64,000 bases of DNA from the NCBI GenBank assembly GCA_034190875.2, contig CM067358.1, positions 43,475,219 to 43,539,218 of the forward strand. The letters are read 5' to 3'. Below, piece by piece: positions 29,930 to 42,947 of this stretch (positions are counted from its first letter, which is position 1; the number at the start of each line of letters is the position of its first letter). This DNA comes from Urechis unicinctus (taxonomy: Eukaryota > Annelida > Polychaeta > Xenopneusta > Urechidae). The notes below the pieces were generated by a model. That model was not told the origin of the DNA. It did not search any database and was given only the letters and a program-made list of their open reading frames with translations. The position numbers and the translations under genes were made by a program.

Positions 29930-31370
29930 CCTATTATGGCCAGGCATCTTTGCATTTTTCTGTGCTTAGGCATGCTATGAACTCTATTGTAATGTCGCTT
30001 ATGAAATATTTTGAAGAAACTCTGGTGACATTATTGTACCGCTGGGGTTGATTGGTCATAACGTTTTGCAACATGATGATATATAGCAAGTTACAACATT
30101 ATATAACGTTTTTATGCATAGCAGTACTTCAAGGAAGTATCTAAATTGTGGGAGTCGTCACGTTTTGTTGACATGGTGTTCACTCAGCGCATGCGCGATA
30201 TGTAGTGCTATGGTTTGTTGTATGACGTATGTGATGGAGACGAATGAACCAACCTGACAAGCTGAGAACCGCCACAGACAGCGCTACCAATTATTAACAG
30301 GCGATACATCAAGCGAACACAATTACATCAGATATAGCCTTCGTTTTTCCTAGACATCTGGACGTATATGACACAATTATTATGTTGTTACAGCTACTTC
30401 CGTGCGAATTATTCCAAATAAAACATAAGACCTATATCATATCCCTATGGTATTCATTGCCTTAATGTCATATTTATTTCACGCTCATTTGTAAATGTGT
30501 AACTGAAGTTTCAATTCGACATTCAATATGTGAAGTTATGTGGCGGTCACAGCAAACTATGCACAGCGCCATCGTGGGACACTTTTACCTTAATAGACGT
30601 TGGTCACTGGTGAACTCTTGTTAAAACAAACACTATGGTTTGGGATTAACACTCTCGAAGATGTTACAAACCATGAATGGAAGAAATTATATGTTAGGTG
30701 AAAGCTGACAGTATGATATACATCATGGTCTAGATGATGCCATAATTATGGTCATTCCTCTTTATATTCGTTGTACAATATGACTACCAGCAATCATAGA
30801 GCTTATTTTTGTGGTCAATGGTGGTGCAGTTTACGCTTTCGGATAACCTCCACTAATTAATCGTTGTTATGCTAATTAAGGCCCTAAGAGGTTAAATAAT
30901 CTATGAACAAGCTGAAATAATTGAAGTTATGTTTAAGTTACCAATCATATAGACAAACAGAAGACGTCTGAAGATGGTTTGACGTCCACAAGCGACGTAG
31001 AACAGAAATTTACTTCGTTAATGAGCAATTCATTGTGTTATACCAAATAAGGCCAGATGACGATCCGTCTTATAATATGTTGTTGTTGCTATTGTGGTGG
31101 TAGAATGGTGGTTTCTTTTGCTGCATTCAGCTGCAGATCGGTCTGTACAGATCAATGATTTTCGTGAGCATAAATGCATTGAACTGATCGTCATGAGAGA
31201 ATACACACTTCATGTGACAACATTGCCTTCTAGCAACAACCCCAACTCCATCTATTGCTGAAATGCTAATTCTGCATATAATGTGTCGAACATTGTACCA
31301 CAGTAGACACGTATCGTGATTGTTTGCTCAGTTGATGACTGAGATGTATTCAGACTTACTTCATTAGATT
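29930..31370. other. Intergenic and 3' flank of P1, nothing recognised
   Basis: No exon-like frames, RNA genes or known repeats seen. The last 150 bp lie downstream of the P1 stop codon and may be its 3' UTR. Confidence 0.5.
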
Positions 31371-31375
31371 GGATC

Positions 31376-32893
31376 CTACTCTGGATCCTGGTCCATGGAG
31401 TCTTGTGAGCTCGCTTCAGGTGAATCTGCAAAGGTACCAAAATCCATCGTGGTACCATGGTACATTGGTGCACATTCCATCCCAGTAAGTATGGTTCATG
31501 ATTGTTCGCTAAATCGATGACTCAATCAAATTTGTACTCACTGAATCGCTCTGAACTCTGGTCTGAATCCAGGCTCGCTGGGTCACTTGTGTTCAATTCT
31601 GGCGAATCTACAAAGGTACCACAATCGTGATGATAGTAATACATGAAAATAATCAAATCAGATATGTTACCAAAATTCTGCCAAGGTACAAACAGTGTCA
31701 AATGGTACAAACATCTGACAAATAACCGAATGTATTGGTTCAATTGATGACTAAAATCAAAGTACCGGATAACTCTAAATCCGTGTCTTCATCCTGGCTC
31801 TCGCCCTCTAAAGACTTTGTTGACGAAGGATAGGGGAAAAGTAGGATACTCAAAAAATCTGTAAAGACACCAAAATCTGTCAGGGTACAGAATCTGTGCA
31901 GTGTTAGATACATCATATCCGCAAAATTATCCATCGTACAATTGTTTGTTCAGTTGATGCCCCGAATGGTTTTGCTCACCGGATGGGGCTGCTGACTGGT
32001 CTTGGGGGCTATCTTCTGGAGCCAACGCACTTGAACCTGTAAAGGATACCAACATCCGTTAAGTTGCCAAAAACTAGATCCAAATGGAAACACATCTTTA
32101 AAGGCGCAAGCATTTGAAACCTGCGAATGTGCTAAAATCTATGCAGGTATTTAAATTGGAAAAGGACCAAAATTGCAAAATTGTACAGCAAAATTGGTCA
32201 AGCTGCCATAAAGTGTTCCAAAATATGTTTAAACATATGCTGAGGTTCAACATTGGTTTAGGTGCATCAATACGTAAAGATTCGAGAATCTGTTAATGTA
32301 CCAAAATGGTCCCCAAACCAATAATGGTACCGTAATATGTACAAGCCAAAGATATTTGTAAAGGTGCTACAATATGTAAAGTGATCACATCTGTCGAATT
32401 ACTCACATCTGCTAAGGCACGAAGCTTTGATAAGCATGGATAATGAATTCAAGAGACATAATATATGCTTCGTCAGTTGATAACCAAAATGCATTTGCAC
32501 TAACCAGATGACACAGAACTCTTGTCCAAATCCTGACTCACAGAATCAACTGGGTCTGCTTACGACGGCGGAAAGGAAATAGGTATGTAACAAACAAATA
32601 TCTTTAAAGATGCTGAAATCCAATCTGTCTAAATACAAGAACCTGTAAAGGTATAGAAATTTGTAGAGGTAGCAAAATATGCTAAGCCATGCAAAAAGGG
32701 GCTTAAATCTGGAATTCTAAATCATTGTCGCTTCTTCTGTTAAATGTACTGTTCCAATGTCGCCTTTTACAGTATATCAATACTTACCGAGCAATGCAGA
32801 GGAAACTCGGTTCGCTTTACCGGGGTGGGCATTCGCCACACATAACGCCAACGCAAGATAAGTGACGAGGATTGCAACGTTACGTTTTGCCAT
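31376..32893 (-). CDS. P1: secreted acidic Ser/Asp-rich protein (novel family)
   Basis: Proposed exons on the minus strand: 1 32788-32893, 2 32505-32555, 3 31980-32036, 4 31766-31858, 5 31542-31607, 6 31376-31425. Their lengths (106, 51, 57, 93, 66, 50) sum to 423, an exact 141 codons including TAG, and every junction is phase 1, which supports the model. Exon 1 encodes a signal peptide (MAKRNVAILV, then LALALCVANA, probable cleavage before HPGKANR). The rest is short on aromatics and rich in Ser, Asp, Glu and Pro: LDKSSVSS, APEDSPQDQS, EGESQDEDTD, SPELNTSDP, SPEASSQDSMDQDPE. Exon 4 carries a hydrophobic module also found in P2 and P3. All splice sites fit (donors GTAAGTA, GTTAGT, GTGAGC, GTACTT, GTGAGT; acceptors CAG/TAG). 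Exported; a role in an extracellular matrix, mineral or mucus is inferred from composition only. A donor-like GTAAGT remains 16 bp after the stop. Confidence 0.7.
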
Positions 32894-32932
32894 GTTTGCT
32901 TACCTGACTGCAATGAATAAAGCTCTTCAATT

Positions 32933-32942
32933 CTCTTATATG
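32933..32942 (-). promoter_or_regulatory. TATA box of P1
   Basis: CATATAAGAG on the minus strand, about 40-50 bp upstream of the P1 ATG. P2 has GTATATAAGAG and P3 GTATATATGAGAG at matching positions, and the short leader before each ATG is also alike. Confidence 0.65.
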
Positions 32943-32989
32943 CACTGCTAATCACTAAAACCTAACAAATATGAATACACTTTGCAGGT

Positions 32990-33330
32990 GTTCCGCGCAT
33001 ATTGGGACACTTTTATATATAACAAATAAAGGAATGGTCTAATAAAGCGATAGGTGTGAGCTGATATATGAAATTGTATGGTCGGCTTTATACATGTGCC
33101 TCGCATATATTGGAAATTTCTGTCATAGCTGTCAAAGTACGTAATTAAATATAAATAATCATAAGGATATCAAATTTATTTTAGGCTGTTGACGCAATGT
33201 ATTGTTTATGAATTGTATGATTCTTGTGATTTGACCACGGCCCGACCGCAATATACCAATAAGCAACGTGCATCTACTCGCAAAGCCTGACTGAAACAGC
33301 ATATTGGAAATACAAAACTGTATGTGTGGC
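32990..33330 (-). promoter_or_regulatory. Upstream block shared by P1 and P2
   Basis: This stretch matches 60000-60310 upstream of P2: GTTCCGYGCATA, GCATATAT...GAG/GAA, ATTTGTGATTCGACCATGG against TTGTGATTTGACCACGG, and ATATTGGAAAT at the far end. It shows that promoter and gene were duplicated together, and may hold shared control elements. Confidence 0.6.
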
Positions 33331-33339
33331 AAGCTTGAT

Positions 33340-34240
33340 ATTGATTTGCGAAAGTTCGTCTGTGTGCTTTTCCATCTTGCTCCAAACTAAACCACTGTAA
33401 ATAGGTCAACATGCTGCGCATTGCAGTATGCTGAATCGTCGCATTCAAGGTGCCATGGCTATTGAGGTAATGACCAAGGTGGGATCAGGGCAGTGATATA
33501 ATTGTATCATTTAAGCTGAACGTTTATGGTGGTAACATGTTCTGTGAGTCAATCAGTATGTTCCTGGAATGCAACCACAGCAACACTAACTGCATCTGCA
33601 AAGTGTGGTTGCGACTGCGAAGGTAATGGATATAAATAGAATAATATGATACGTTACATATGATCATGTAACAAATGTCAATAAACACCATCAATTCAAA
33701 CTATTGAATGTGATTTTAAGGTACTCTGGCCCATTTTGGTCAATGTACTAGATATAATGTGTCATATTTGACAAATATTTGCAAGTGTCTCTACATGATC
33801 ACATAGCCTGCTCCTTTTATTTTACTTATTGGGTTGTACACAGGGGAGTTAGAAGTCCTATTTGCCACCCCCTTCCACAAATGTTTTATGATAAGAGCCT
33901 TTGTTCAGACCATTTAAAGATGATTATCGTATCTCTAATACCAGTTCTTTACTTAATTGCGTGATGTCTTGCTGGCTGGGTTTTGTTATTGATGTCATCA
34001 AATCTGTGTAAGAGCTCCCGGACTTGAAACTTACACACTGTTATTTAATATTCCACATATCCCATTGTTCACAACTACCAAAGGAAAACGGTCCAAATGA
34101 TACAAAGAGAGGAGAAACGACCTGATCCAGCCAGTGACTTGCCTGGCCACCTAGCCACTTGTGGCTCGGAAGCGGGATGGGAGAAGATAATGTGGTTACC
34201 GATAATGTGGTTTATATACCAGTGGGCTGGGTCATACATA
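33340..34240. other. Intergenic, nothing recognised
   Basis: No convincing exon, repeat or RNA gene seen. Confidence 0.45.
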
Positions 34241-34249
34241 GTGACACTC

Positions 34250-34825
34250 ACCTGTGTCTGGCCTCTCTGACGTCATGCTTTTGGAAGGGAAGGGAACTTG
34301 GGGTGAAAACACATCTATGTACAATACTGTGAAAACGCGCGTCCAATAATTGTGGCGTCATTGGTTGGTGAATACATGTTTAAAGCTGCCATGGAGCTGA
34401 GTTGTGGCGTCATTGAAAGACATATTGGCGACAACATGTGTAAATCAGTTGTTGCGTCAATGAAGTTCTTATTGGCCGCGGGATGTGTGCAGCCGATAAG
34501 TGGTTATTGGAGGGCATGCCTTATCGAAGTATTCTGCTCAGAATGCCTCTGCTCTCTCGCACATCAATTCACTGCCGAAACTCGTTTCCAGGTAGACCTA
34601 GACAGGAATTGGATTTGCATCTCAATTGCTGGCAGAGAATGCTGTCTCTATGTTTGTAGGTCGATCATGGGCGTACATAATTCTATTGGGTATCCATCAA
34701 GCTGATAAGCACTGCAATGACATGTATTTGTTTGTTAAAGTGATGACGCAAAGGATTGTGTACTTACCATATGCTACTGACTGCTGGTCAACACTTGCTG
34801 TCTTTTTGGTAGACTCGGTGCTTTA
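34250..34825 (-). pseudogene. Possible decayed P-family exons
   Basis: On the minus strand 34764-34825 has the P-family exon layout: an acceptor CCTTTATAG, a frame reading STESTKKTASVDQQS, and a phase-1 donor G|GTAAGT. The expected frame meets TAA in its second codon. At 34250-34285 another frame reads SMTSERPDT with a phase-1 donor G|GTGAGT; similar text occurs at 38065-38140. No signal-peptide exon is found, so this is at best a dead or partial paralogue. Confidence 0.35.
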
Positions 34826-35109
34826 ACCTATAAAGGGTACTGCATTTGCAAACGTAATAAATTTCTGAGCGATTACCTATCTCGGGATCAATAGAAATAG
34901 AGATACTAAAACAGTATCAGTATCCGTAACAGAGGGAAATCCTTAAGAATCCAACATTTGAAACTTGTGAAGGAATTGAGTTGCTATAATGCATATCAAA
35001 ACATGAACCATAATCTGCTGAGCTCCTGTGAAGATGCCAAGATGCAGAATGATGCAACATTCTGAAACCAGACGGGATCTGTAAAGGTACCAAAATCAGT
35101 AAAGGAAAT

Positions 35110-36029
<920 letters not shown>

Positions 36030-36030
<1 letters not shown>

Positions 36031-36840
36031 AACGGGACTGAAATCTGAAGTTTTGTTTCCACTTGATGGAAGCCCATTCAATTCTAAATTTATCAATAAA
36101 TATATTGTACTGTACATTTTCATTGTTTTCCCGTCCTCACAAGTCCAGACGGGACCTCATCAATTTCAAGGTTTGAACAGAGGTACGAAGCCTGCTTACG
36201 TTTATAACGTATAGCTTTTAATGAATATGGCCGCTGCCGAAATAATGTTTTTTTAGAAAAGTCTTAAACTGTTTAAGCCCTCAAAAAGTCGTGCTTTTAA
36301 GGGGACAAGGCTGGGCGAATTAATCGCCAGGGGGTTTATCAAAGTCAAATTAATGTAGAGAGTAGGCACTTACAGCGATGTTGTTTCCTTTGTCAGAAGT
36401 CCGTTACAATCGCTCTCCTGGCTTGATTAGAAGGCGTGGTTATCAACTGACAATAACCACTCATATCACATAATTAATGCAGATGAGGCTGAAAACTAGA
36501 CACGACTCCTTGCAGCCCGTCTGGTGTTTGGCGTAGTATATTTTTCAGCGAAAATGAGATGTGTCGAGCGCTTAGGCCCATCATTGGGATAAAATTGAAT
36601 TTTTATTCCGTATGTTATTCAGCTATTTACGTTTGTCTACGGAGCAAATCCAATCGACACTTCCAAGACTCGATATATTATCAAGGATAAAGGAGGGGCA
36701 TTTTAACACTCTATTGCCTATGCTATGGTGTGAGTTCCATGAAACTCGTTTCATCGGCACATGAACCGACGTTGACGAAATCGTCAACATGCTGACTATA
36801 GGCCAGTATCAGAGGCAATCACATACTTCAAGCAGCTGTC
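36030..36840. other. Intergenic, nothing recognised
   Basis: No convincing exon or repeat family seen. Confidence 0.45.
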
Positions 36841-36849
36841 TATAACGAT

Positions 36850-37420
36850 GCTTCAAAATTCCTCACAATGACTAACTGATCATCGACCTGTTGCTAGATT
36901 CATCACAATGACTAACTGACCATCGCCTTGTTGATGAATTCATCATAATTACTACTTACTGACCATCGCTCTGTTACAAGATTCATAACAATGACTTACT
37001 GACCAACGCGCGGGTGCTAGGTTCATTACGATGACTAAACGACCATAAGCCAGTATCGACAGAGGCTTCTAATATATACACTCTCTATGTATAAGAAGCA
37101 TGGTAGGAGGGGCGTTTTATGACTCAAGTGTCATTATCAATAGCCTGAAAGGAAGGCGGTTCATGACTCGAGTTGCTGTGTTCAGCGCTATGGCTAACTG
37201 ATCCTCGCACTGTTGCCAAGTTCATCAAAATGATTAACTGACCATCGCCCGGTGGTTAAGTTCTTCACAAGGGCCAACTAACCATCTCGTGTTAGTTCCA
37301 TCCAAAGAGCTAGCTGATCAACGCTCTGTCGCCAAGCTTTTCATAGTGACTATCTACTTAGTTTTCTCTTCACAATGGCGAACTGACCATATTCCTGTGG
37401 CTAATTTCATCACATGATGA
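36850..37420 (+). repeat. Decayed minisatellite, about 40-bp unit
   Basis: Repeats of ATGACTAACTGACCATCGC...GTTGCTAG.TTCATCACA at about 36867, 36907, 36950 and 36990, with more diverged units around 37200-37400. No coding potential is seen. Confidence 0.7.
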
Positions 37421-38064
37421 TGAGAACAATGTTGATGATGAACATGGTTATTAAGAAGACAATGGTGATGATGATGACGATTATTATGATGAGGATAATT
37501 ATGAAGATTACCTGGATGATTAAGGTGACGAGTATGATGATGATCAAAGAAATATGATCAAAGTTCCCCCATGTACCCATTGACCTCGTGTTGCATTTAT
37601 TACCATGCTGCTTGCAACCTGCTGGTGTCACACTGATGATACTCTCATCCGTAGAGCGCACCTTCTGATGAAACAAGCAAAATTTAAAAATTAATATTAC
37701 CAATCCATTCACAATCCTGTATAAAGTATTAACTACTGTACAACTGGCGATGTTATCACCCATTAAAGCTCACAGTCTTGCATAACAAGACCCATTCCCT
37801 TATCTACATATTCCGTTTGTCACGCCCTCTCACAGTTGTTTTTATAACAAGCCTTGGCCCTACTTTCGTGCCCCACTTTTTTACGACATCTATCACAGGT
37901 GATATGACAAGTTATTGTCTGACAACGCTTGATCACATTCAGGTGGGAAAGAGGGAATGTGATGAAAGTTGGTGGTGATAGGGGTGGGGGAGAGTTGATG
38001 GAGTCTGGGGTAGGGCTGTTGTTCAAAGGGTGGAAGTCAATAAACCAGACATGATACTTACTAG

Positions 38065-38170
38065 GGCTAGGACCTACATTGTGCCACTCGCATGAAAGAC
38101 TGTCATGTGTCTGGCCTTCTGACCCCTCTGACATCGTCCTCCTCGAGTGGGCAAAGAACCTTGGATTGGG
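38065..38170 (-). other. Exon-like frame with phase-1 donor, possibly P-related
   Basis: A minus-strand frame reads TMSEGSEGQTHDSLSCEW and ends SPA|GTAAGTAT-like in phase 1. It resembles the shorter frame at 34250-34285. No signal exon or further exons were found, so its status is uncertain. Confidence 0.25.
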
Positions 38171-39572
38171 AGTAGTTACAGTGGAGTGTGGAAACCACGA
38201 GCTACATTACGCTGAATACACGCGTAAAACAGCTGTGGGGTCATTCATGGCCGTGTTGGTAATAATACGTGTGGCAGAATTGTAGAGAACTTAAAGTTAC
38301 AAATAGGTGGCATAATTGGAGTAGAAGGGGTGGGGGGATTATCTTGGTAATAATAAGAGTACAAGAGTCCCTGTAAGATATGCTGGTACGTTGATGACAA
38401 CATGTATCGAACAATGTAAAGAGTTGTTTCTTCACTGAAGACCATGTTGGTTATGATCAGTGTGCAAGACTGTGACGTCATTGTTTGTTCAACAATATTG
38501 ATTTATTCATTATTTGTTTTTCCGTGGGTACACTCCTCCATCCATTTGTGACTTGTAGAACTCATGCGAGCAACATATTTTGCATTGCCCTGGAAATTTG
38601 GTACCTTGAAACAGCGGATTCCCCCTCACCACCACTGGGTTTGTTGTTGTAGTTCGTAATTTATTCGTTTTTCGTTGCCATTCACTGTTGTGCCAGCAGA
38701 TACCAGTCGTTCTCTCTAGGTAGCTCTGGGTGCACTCTCAGAGCACCGAGGTAACTGCGTTAAATTTACAAGCCGCTAGTCGACATATATATTGAAGTTG
38801 GTGGATTAAATATGTGCAATATGATGACACGTACAACACCAGGGTCAACCTCTGCTGGGTCGGATGGCTCTGTGGACCAAAGAAATAATAACTCTGAAAC
38901 AAGGTTGCAAAGTATTCTGCTCTGTAGAGGAAATATTAACAAATTAACAATTCAGTTGAACCTGTGGTATGGATGCTGCTTCATTTATTGGTGCCATGGT
39001 AGCCGCCTGAGCTGCTAAATTCATTTACTGACACAGTGATAATAGACAATTTCCTCTTTACAAAAGACAGGAACGTGGTTATAGGAAATAAATAGAATGT
39101 GGCTGCCAGTGATATTTGGCAAGCAATGGGTCTCCCCTTGCTTCAACTAGATGGACACAGCAAAAACAGCAGAGGGACTAGCCTATTGACCAAGGCATTT
39201 CGATATCATATCCCATCATTGCAAATTGCACCTTCGGAATAACAGGCATCATTTGGATTCCAGTTGGGTGCAACATGGACCTGAAAAAAAACCCAATGAT
39301 TTATATATGCCCGTATCATTGCACCCTAAACATTCTTTATGTACATCTTTTTGTGCAATACAGTTTAGTTAAAACATTGCATGAAACCGCTATTCTTTGA
39401 AAAACACATAGTTTGGTTTTAATGGCAGCATGACCCCAATAATAAAACTAGTTTTAATGAGTAGTCAGTACGATTGCCGTAATGATTGTTATAGTGATGC
39501 ACAAGAGGGCAAGGTAGGAGACATAAATAAAGATTGATAGATATGATCATGATAATTAACAATGACTAATTC

Positions 39573-39611
<39 letters not shown>

Positions 39612-39691
39612 ATGATGATGATGATTATGATGATGATGATTATGATGATGATGATGATGATGATTATGATGATTATGATTATGTGATGATT

Positions 39692-39767
<76 letters not shown>

Positions 39768-39785
39768 GGAGGAGGAGGAGGAGGA
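39573..39785. repeat. (ATG)n / (GAT)n microsatellite
   Basis: Trinucleotide tract with TTATGATGATG variants, ending in GAGGAGGAGG. The poly-Met, poly-His and poly-Ile frames are artefacts. A shorter ATGATG-rich patch lies at 37420-37540. Confidence 0.95.
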
Positions 39786-40099
39786 AAGATAGTGGCGCTG
39801 ATTATGAAGTTCACCATGATTATCAGCATTGGACAATTGATGTAATGATGACGATTATAATGAAGGATGGTGATAAACTATGCTAGTGGCAATAACTATA
39901 TTGATCATGATAAGAAACTATGATTGTTCTTGCGATGACGAAATGATGAGGATAGTTATGATGGTGCTCCAAAAGCAAGGTTGTTGTCAATGACGATGAG
40001 GATGTCGAAAAGAGGATGCTGTATGCTTTACAGTTAAGTAAGTATGAACTTCTCCTATCTATGACTCATAAACTGTTAAATATTGGAAAATGATCAGCA

Positions 40100-40320
40100 G
40101 CTTACCAATAGAATTTGACCTCAGCTTTTCGTTCTTGAGCCGAAGAGTTTATAAATATAAACTCTTTGCTTGGGCTGAAGCCGAAAATAATCGTTATGAT
40201 GACAAAATACTCTTTGAGAACTGACATAATCATAGCGCCCACCGCGCCCACTGCGCCCGCTGCTGCGTTCGCTTCTTCCTCACTCCACCCCAAGCCGTCG
40301 TTCCACCACCACACCTAGAG
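40100..40320 (-). other. Open frame, unrecognised
   Basis: A minus-strand frame reads MWWWNDGLGWSEEE then an Ala/Gly stretch AAAGAVGAVGA. It has no family I recognise and no paired exons, so I do not call it a gene. Confidence 0.15.
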
Positions 40321-40975
40321 CTTACTTTTTGAGAAAATTTCACGAATTTACGGCTACATGTAGCTATATTTAGCTCAGAATAGGATGGGCTACCCTCGGT
40401 TGAAACAAAATTTACGAAACGACAAATAATGACAGAGAAAAGCCTCGTTAAAATCGGATTTCAATCCCGCTATTACTTTAAAGCGTTCCAAACCGGGATT
40501 GGCAACTTCGACAGCCAACAAATTTGACGGTTCGATTGGTGTTATCCATGACAACGATTGATCCGATTTTTATCTCGATCTAAATTGTTATGCTTATCTT
40601 TACTGTCATATTTGGCTTTACCCATAGCGCTTGGATAACGACGCATATGTTGATAGAATCACTACCTTCATGGCAATTATTATCATCATCATTATCATCA
40701 TAATCATTTGTAACATCATAATCTTCACAATCATCTCCATTGTCATCTTCGTAATCGTTTATATGGGGAAATTAGTCATTATCCCCGTTATGATCACCAT
40801 TTTACCGTGGGTTTATTTACTGTGACTGAATCGTTATGATGACAATCACTGCGATGGGAAGGGGGAAAATCATAACGCCAGTAATTGTAGGACCTGCCGC
40901 ACGGTATGGGAGCGGAAAATATGATTCGCCAAGTGAATAAACCTGACTGATTGACTCTCTGTTATCAGTGGATCT

Positions 40976-41147
40976 TGGTGAAAGGTACATCACCGGCAGA
41001 TAGCGGTAATCTTATATAACATTACTGATTATAGCCTTATGTTCGTGTGTGGTAGCACATGCGCACTAGCTCATTTTTGTTTGGTCGAATTTCGTCAGAT
41101 TTGTTCAGCGACTTACTGATTCGTGTAACATCTCTGCTCACGAGGGG
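40976..41147 (+). repeat. Duplicate of the AS3MT 5' flank/leader without its exon
   Basis: This stretch follows 47259-47430: GGTGAAAGGTACAT, GTCGAATTTCGTCAGAT, TGTTCA, TTACTGATT and CATCTCTGCTCACGA. At the point where AS3MT has ATGGAAAAC the copy reads GGGGACATT instead, so the start codon and exon 1 do not follow. Confidence 0.65.
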
Positions 41148-41409
41148 ACATTATTTACACAGCATATGAACCGGGTGATGTCGTCGAGGTTCTGTCTTGT
41201 AACTTTCCGGGGAGGTACCTTTCTTCTACTTTACGCGCACACTCCTCCGTTAATTCCCCTGATCGGTATGGGCGGTATAGATAGCATGATGCACTCTTAG
41301 ATGAACTCAATTGACAATACCCATGCGCATGTACGCCAATAATGACATTATCACTAAGTATGTCGTTTGATGAACCATTTGCTAACGATGTCATAAAAAT
41401 TACCAATAT

Positions 41410-42700
41410 TGCATTGGCCGAAAAATAACTCGACGGTGAGTGTACCTACACAATTACAGTCAAGGAACACATGTTTTAGCACCTTAACACATCTTGAATT
41501 TAACATGTATTGACAAAACAATTACAATTATGCACGTTTTGTCAGGCATCCCTCTGCTTCTAACTACTTCCCACTGAGGAGCTTTCCCTCTCCCCAACAT
41601 CAGACCAGAGCTCGGGCCCCTTCGCAAGGTATCTGCTGTAGGCCAAAGTGTCGGAGATATTTTCCTCTAATTCAGCGGGGGGCTATCGATAGGCATCCAA
41701 TGTAGTGTCGTAAGCGTTATCGAATGTGATGTCTTTTTGTTAAACTGTTGAAAAACAGATTGTGTTAAAAAATGATTCCTTCTACTTTAAGAAATCCAAT
41801 AAGTAAGTGACTTAGGTCAAGACTCAAGGGGTCTGCCACGACGCTTTGTGCTCCCGGCAACCTCGCTGGGGGCTCGTCAAAAAGGCTGCGCTCCGATAAT
41901 GCTCCAGTGTTTACAGTGCCACATTTTAAGGCATGGTACCTTACTCGTAAAAATCACTATGATAATGTGAAGCGCCAGCCGAGTACGCACCGTAGGAACC
42001 GATTGACATGTGACCGTGTAATGACATCAGGCACTGTTCAGTGAGTCTCGGCGTGTGGTCGGTTTTTTCAAAATGAACACGTGTTTTCAGACAATTAGCG
42101 ATCGCGTTCCGATTTTTTTAGATATGTTATCTGTTAGAAAACAAAAATCGATATTGTATGCGTGACAGACACTCTAATGGCGATTGTAAGTTAAAGATCA
42201 CTCGAATAAAAGACCAGTCATTTTCAATGGATCTGTGGAAAGTTACGGCACGTCAAAATACAGCAGTGTTCTAGTGATAGCGACAATATCCGTCGTCACA
42301 AATTAGATAACCCAACATGGGAACAGCATGCCCTTTAAGGAGAAGTCAAATGCCAACGGAAAAGTCTAGATACTGCCCATTTAGATAAATAAAAGCTGTC
42401 GGAGTCATGCATTACATCACACACACCGTATGCTGATATGGACCAGTCCACGCAGTAGTGACCAATGACCAACCATGGGGGGCACTTTCTTGTGGGCGGA
42501 AGAGATAATGCTAGCGGTCAGCGCCTACAATTCCTTGATCCCACCAAGAAAGGTTAAGATAATGACAAATCTGAAGTTGCTGTCTGTGAATATGATGGGC
42601 AAATAAAAGAGTGATTTATATTTCAAAATGCAGCCAGATGTTAAACGATTCATGATTAATGGTAAGTAAGGTTGCCCCTTTGATCGCTTATTTTTAATGA
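41410..42700. other. Intergenic, nothing recognised
   Basis: No convincing exon, RNA gene or repeat family seen. Confidence 0.45.
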
Positions 42701-42717
42701 CGTAAGGTCAGACCAGT

Positions 42718-42823
42718 ATGATTCACCGAGAAGAGCACTCGTGCAACCTCTCGTAAAGTTGCACTATCACTATGATTCACCGAGAGGAGCACTCGTGCAA
42801 CCTCTTGTAAAGTTGGACCTTAC
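42718..42823. repeat. Direct repeat, 53-bp period, two copies
   Basis: TATGATTCACCGAGARGAGC followed by ACTCGTGCAACCTCTYGTAA occurs twice, at 42718 and 42771. Confidence 0.85.
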
Positions 42824-42947
42824 GGCCGTCTCACAAATTCAGCTTCTTTTATGCATTTTATATTACTGATTGTGGCCCTGAGTAGTATGAGTAGAGTGGC
42901 GGTTCTGGCGCACCACCTCTAATCTATACTATTCTCTCCGAAACAGC

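Noticed and set aside
39566-39886. Poly-His, poly-Ile and poly-Met frames
   Set aside because: All are readings of the (ATG)n tract.
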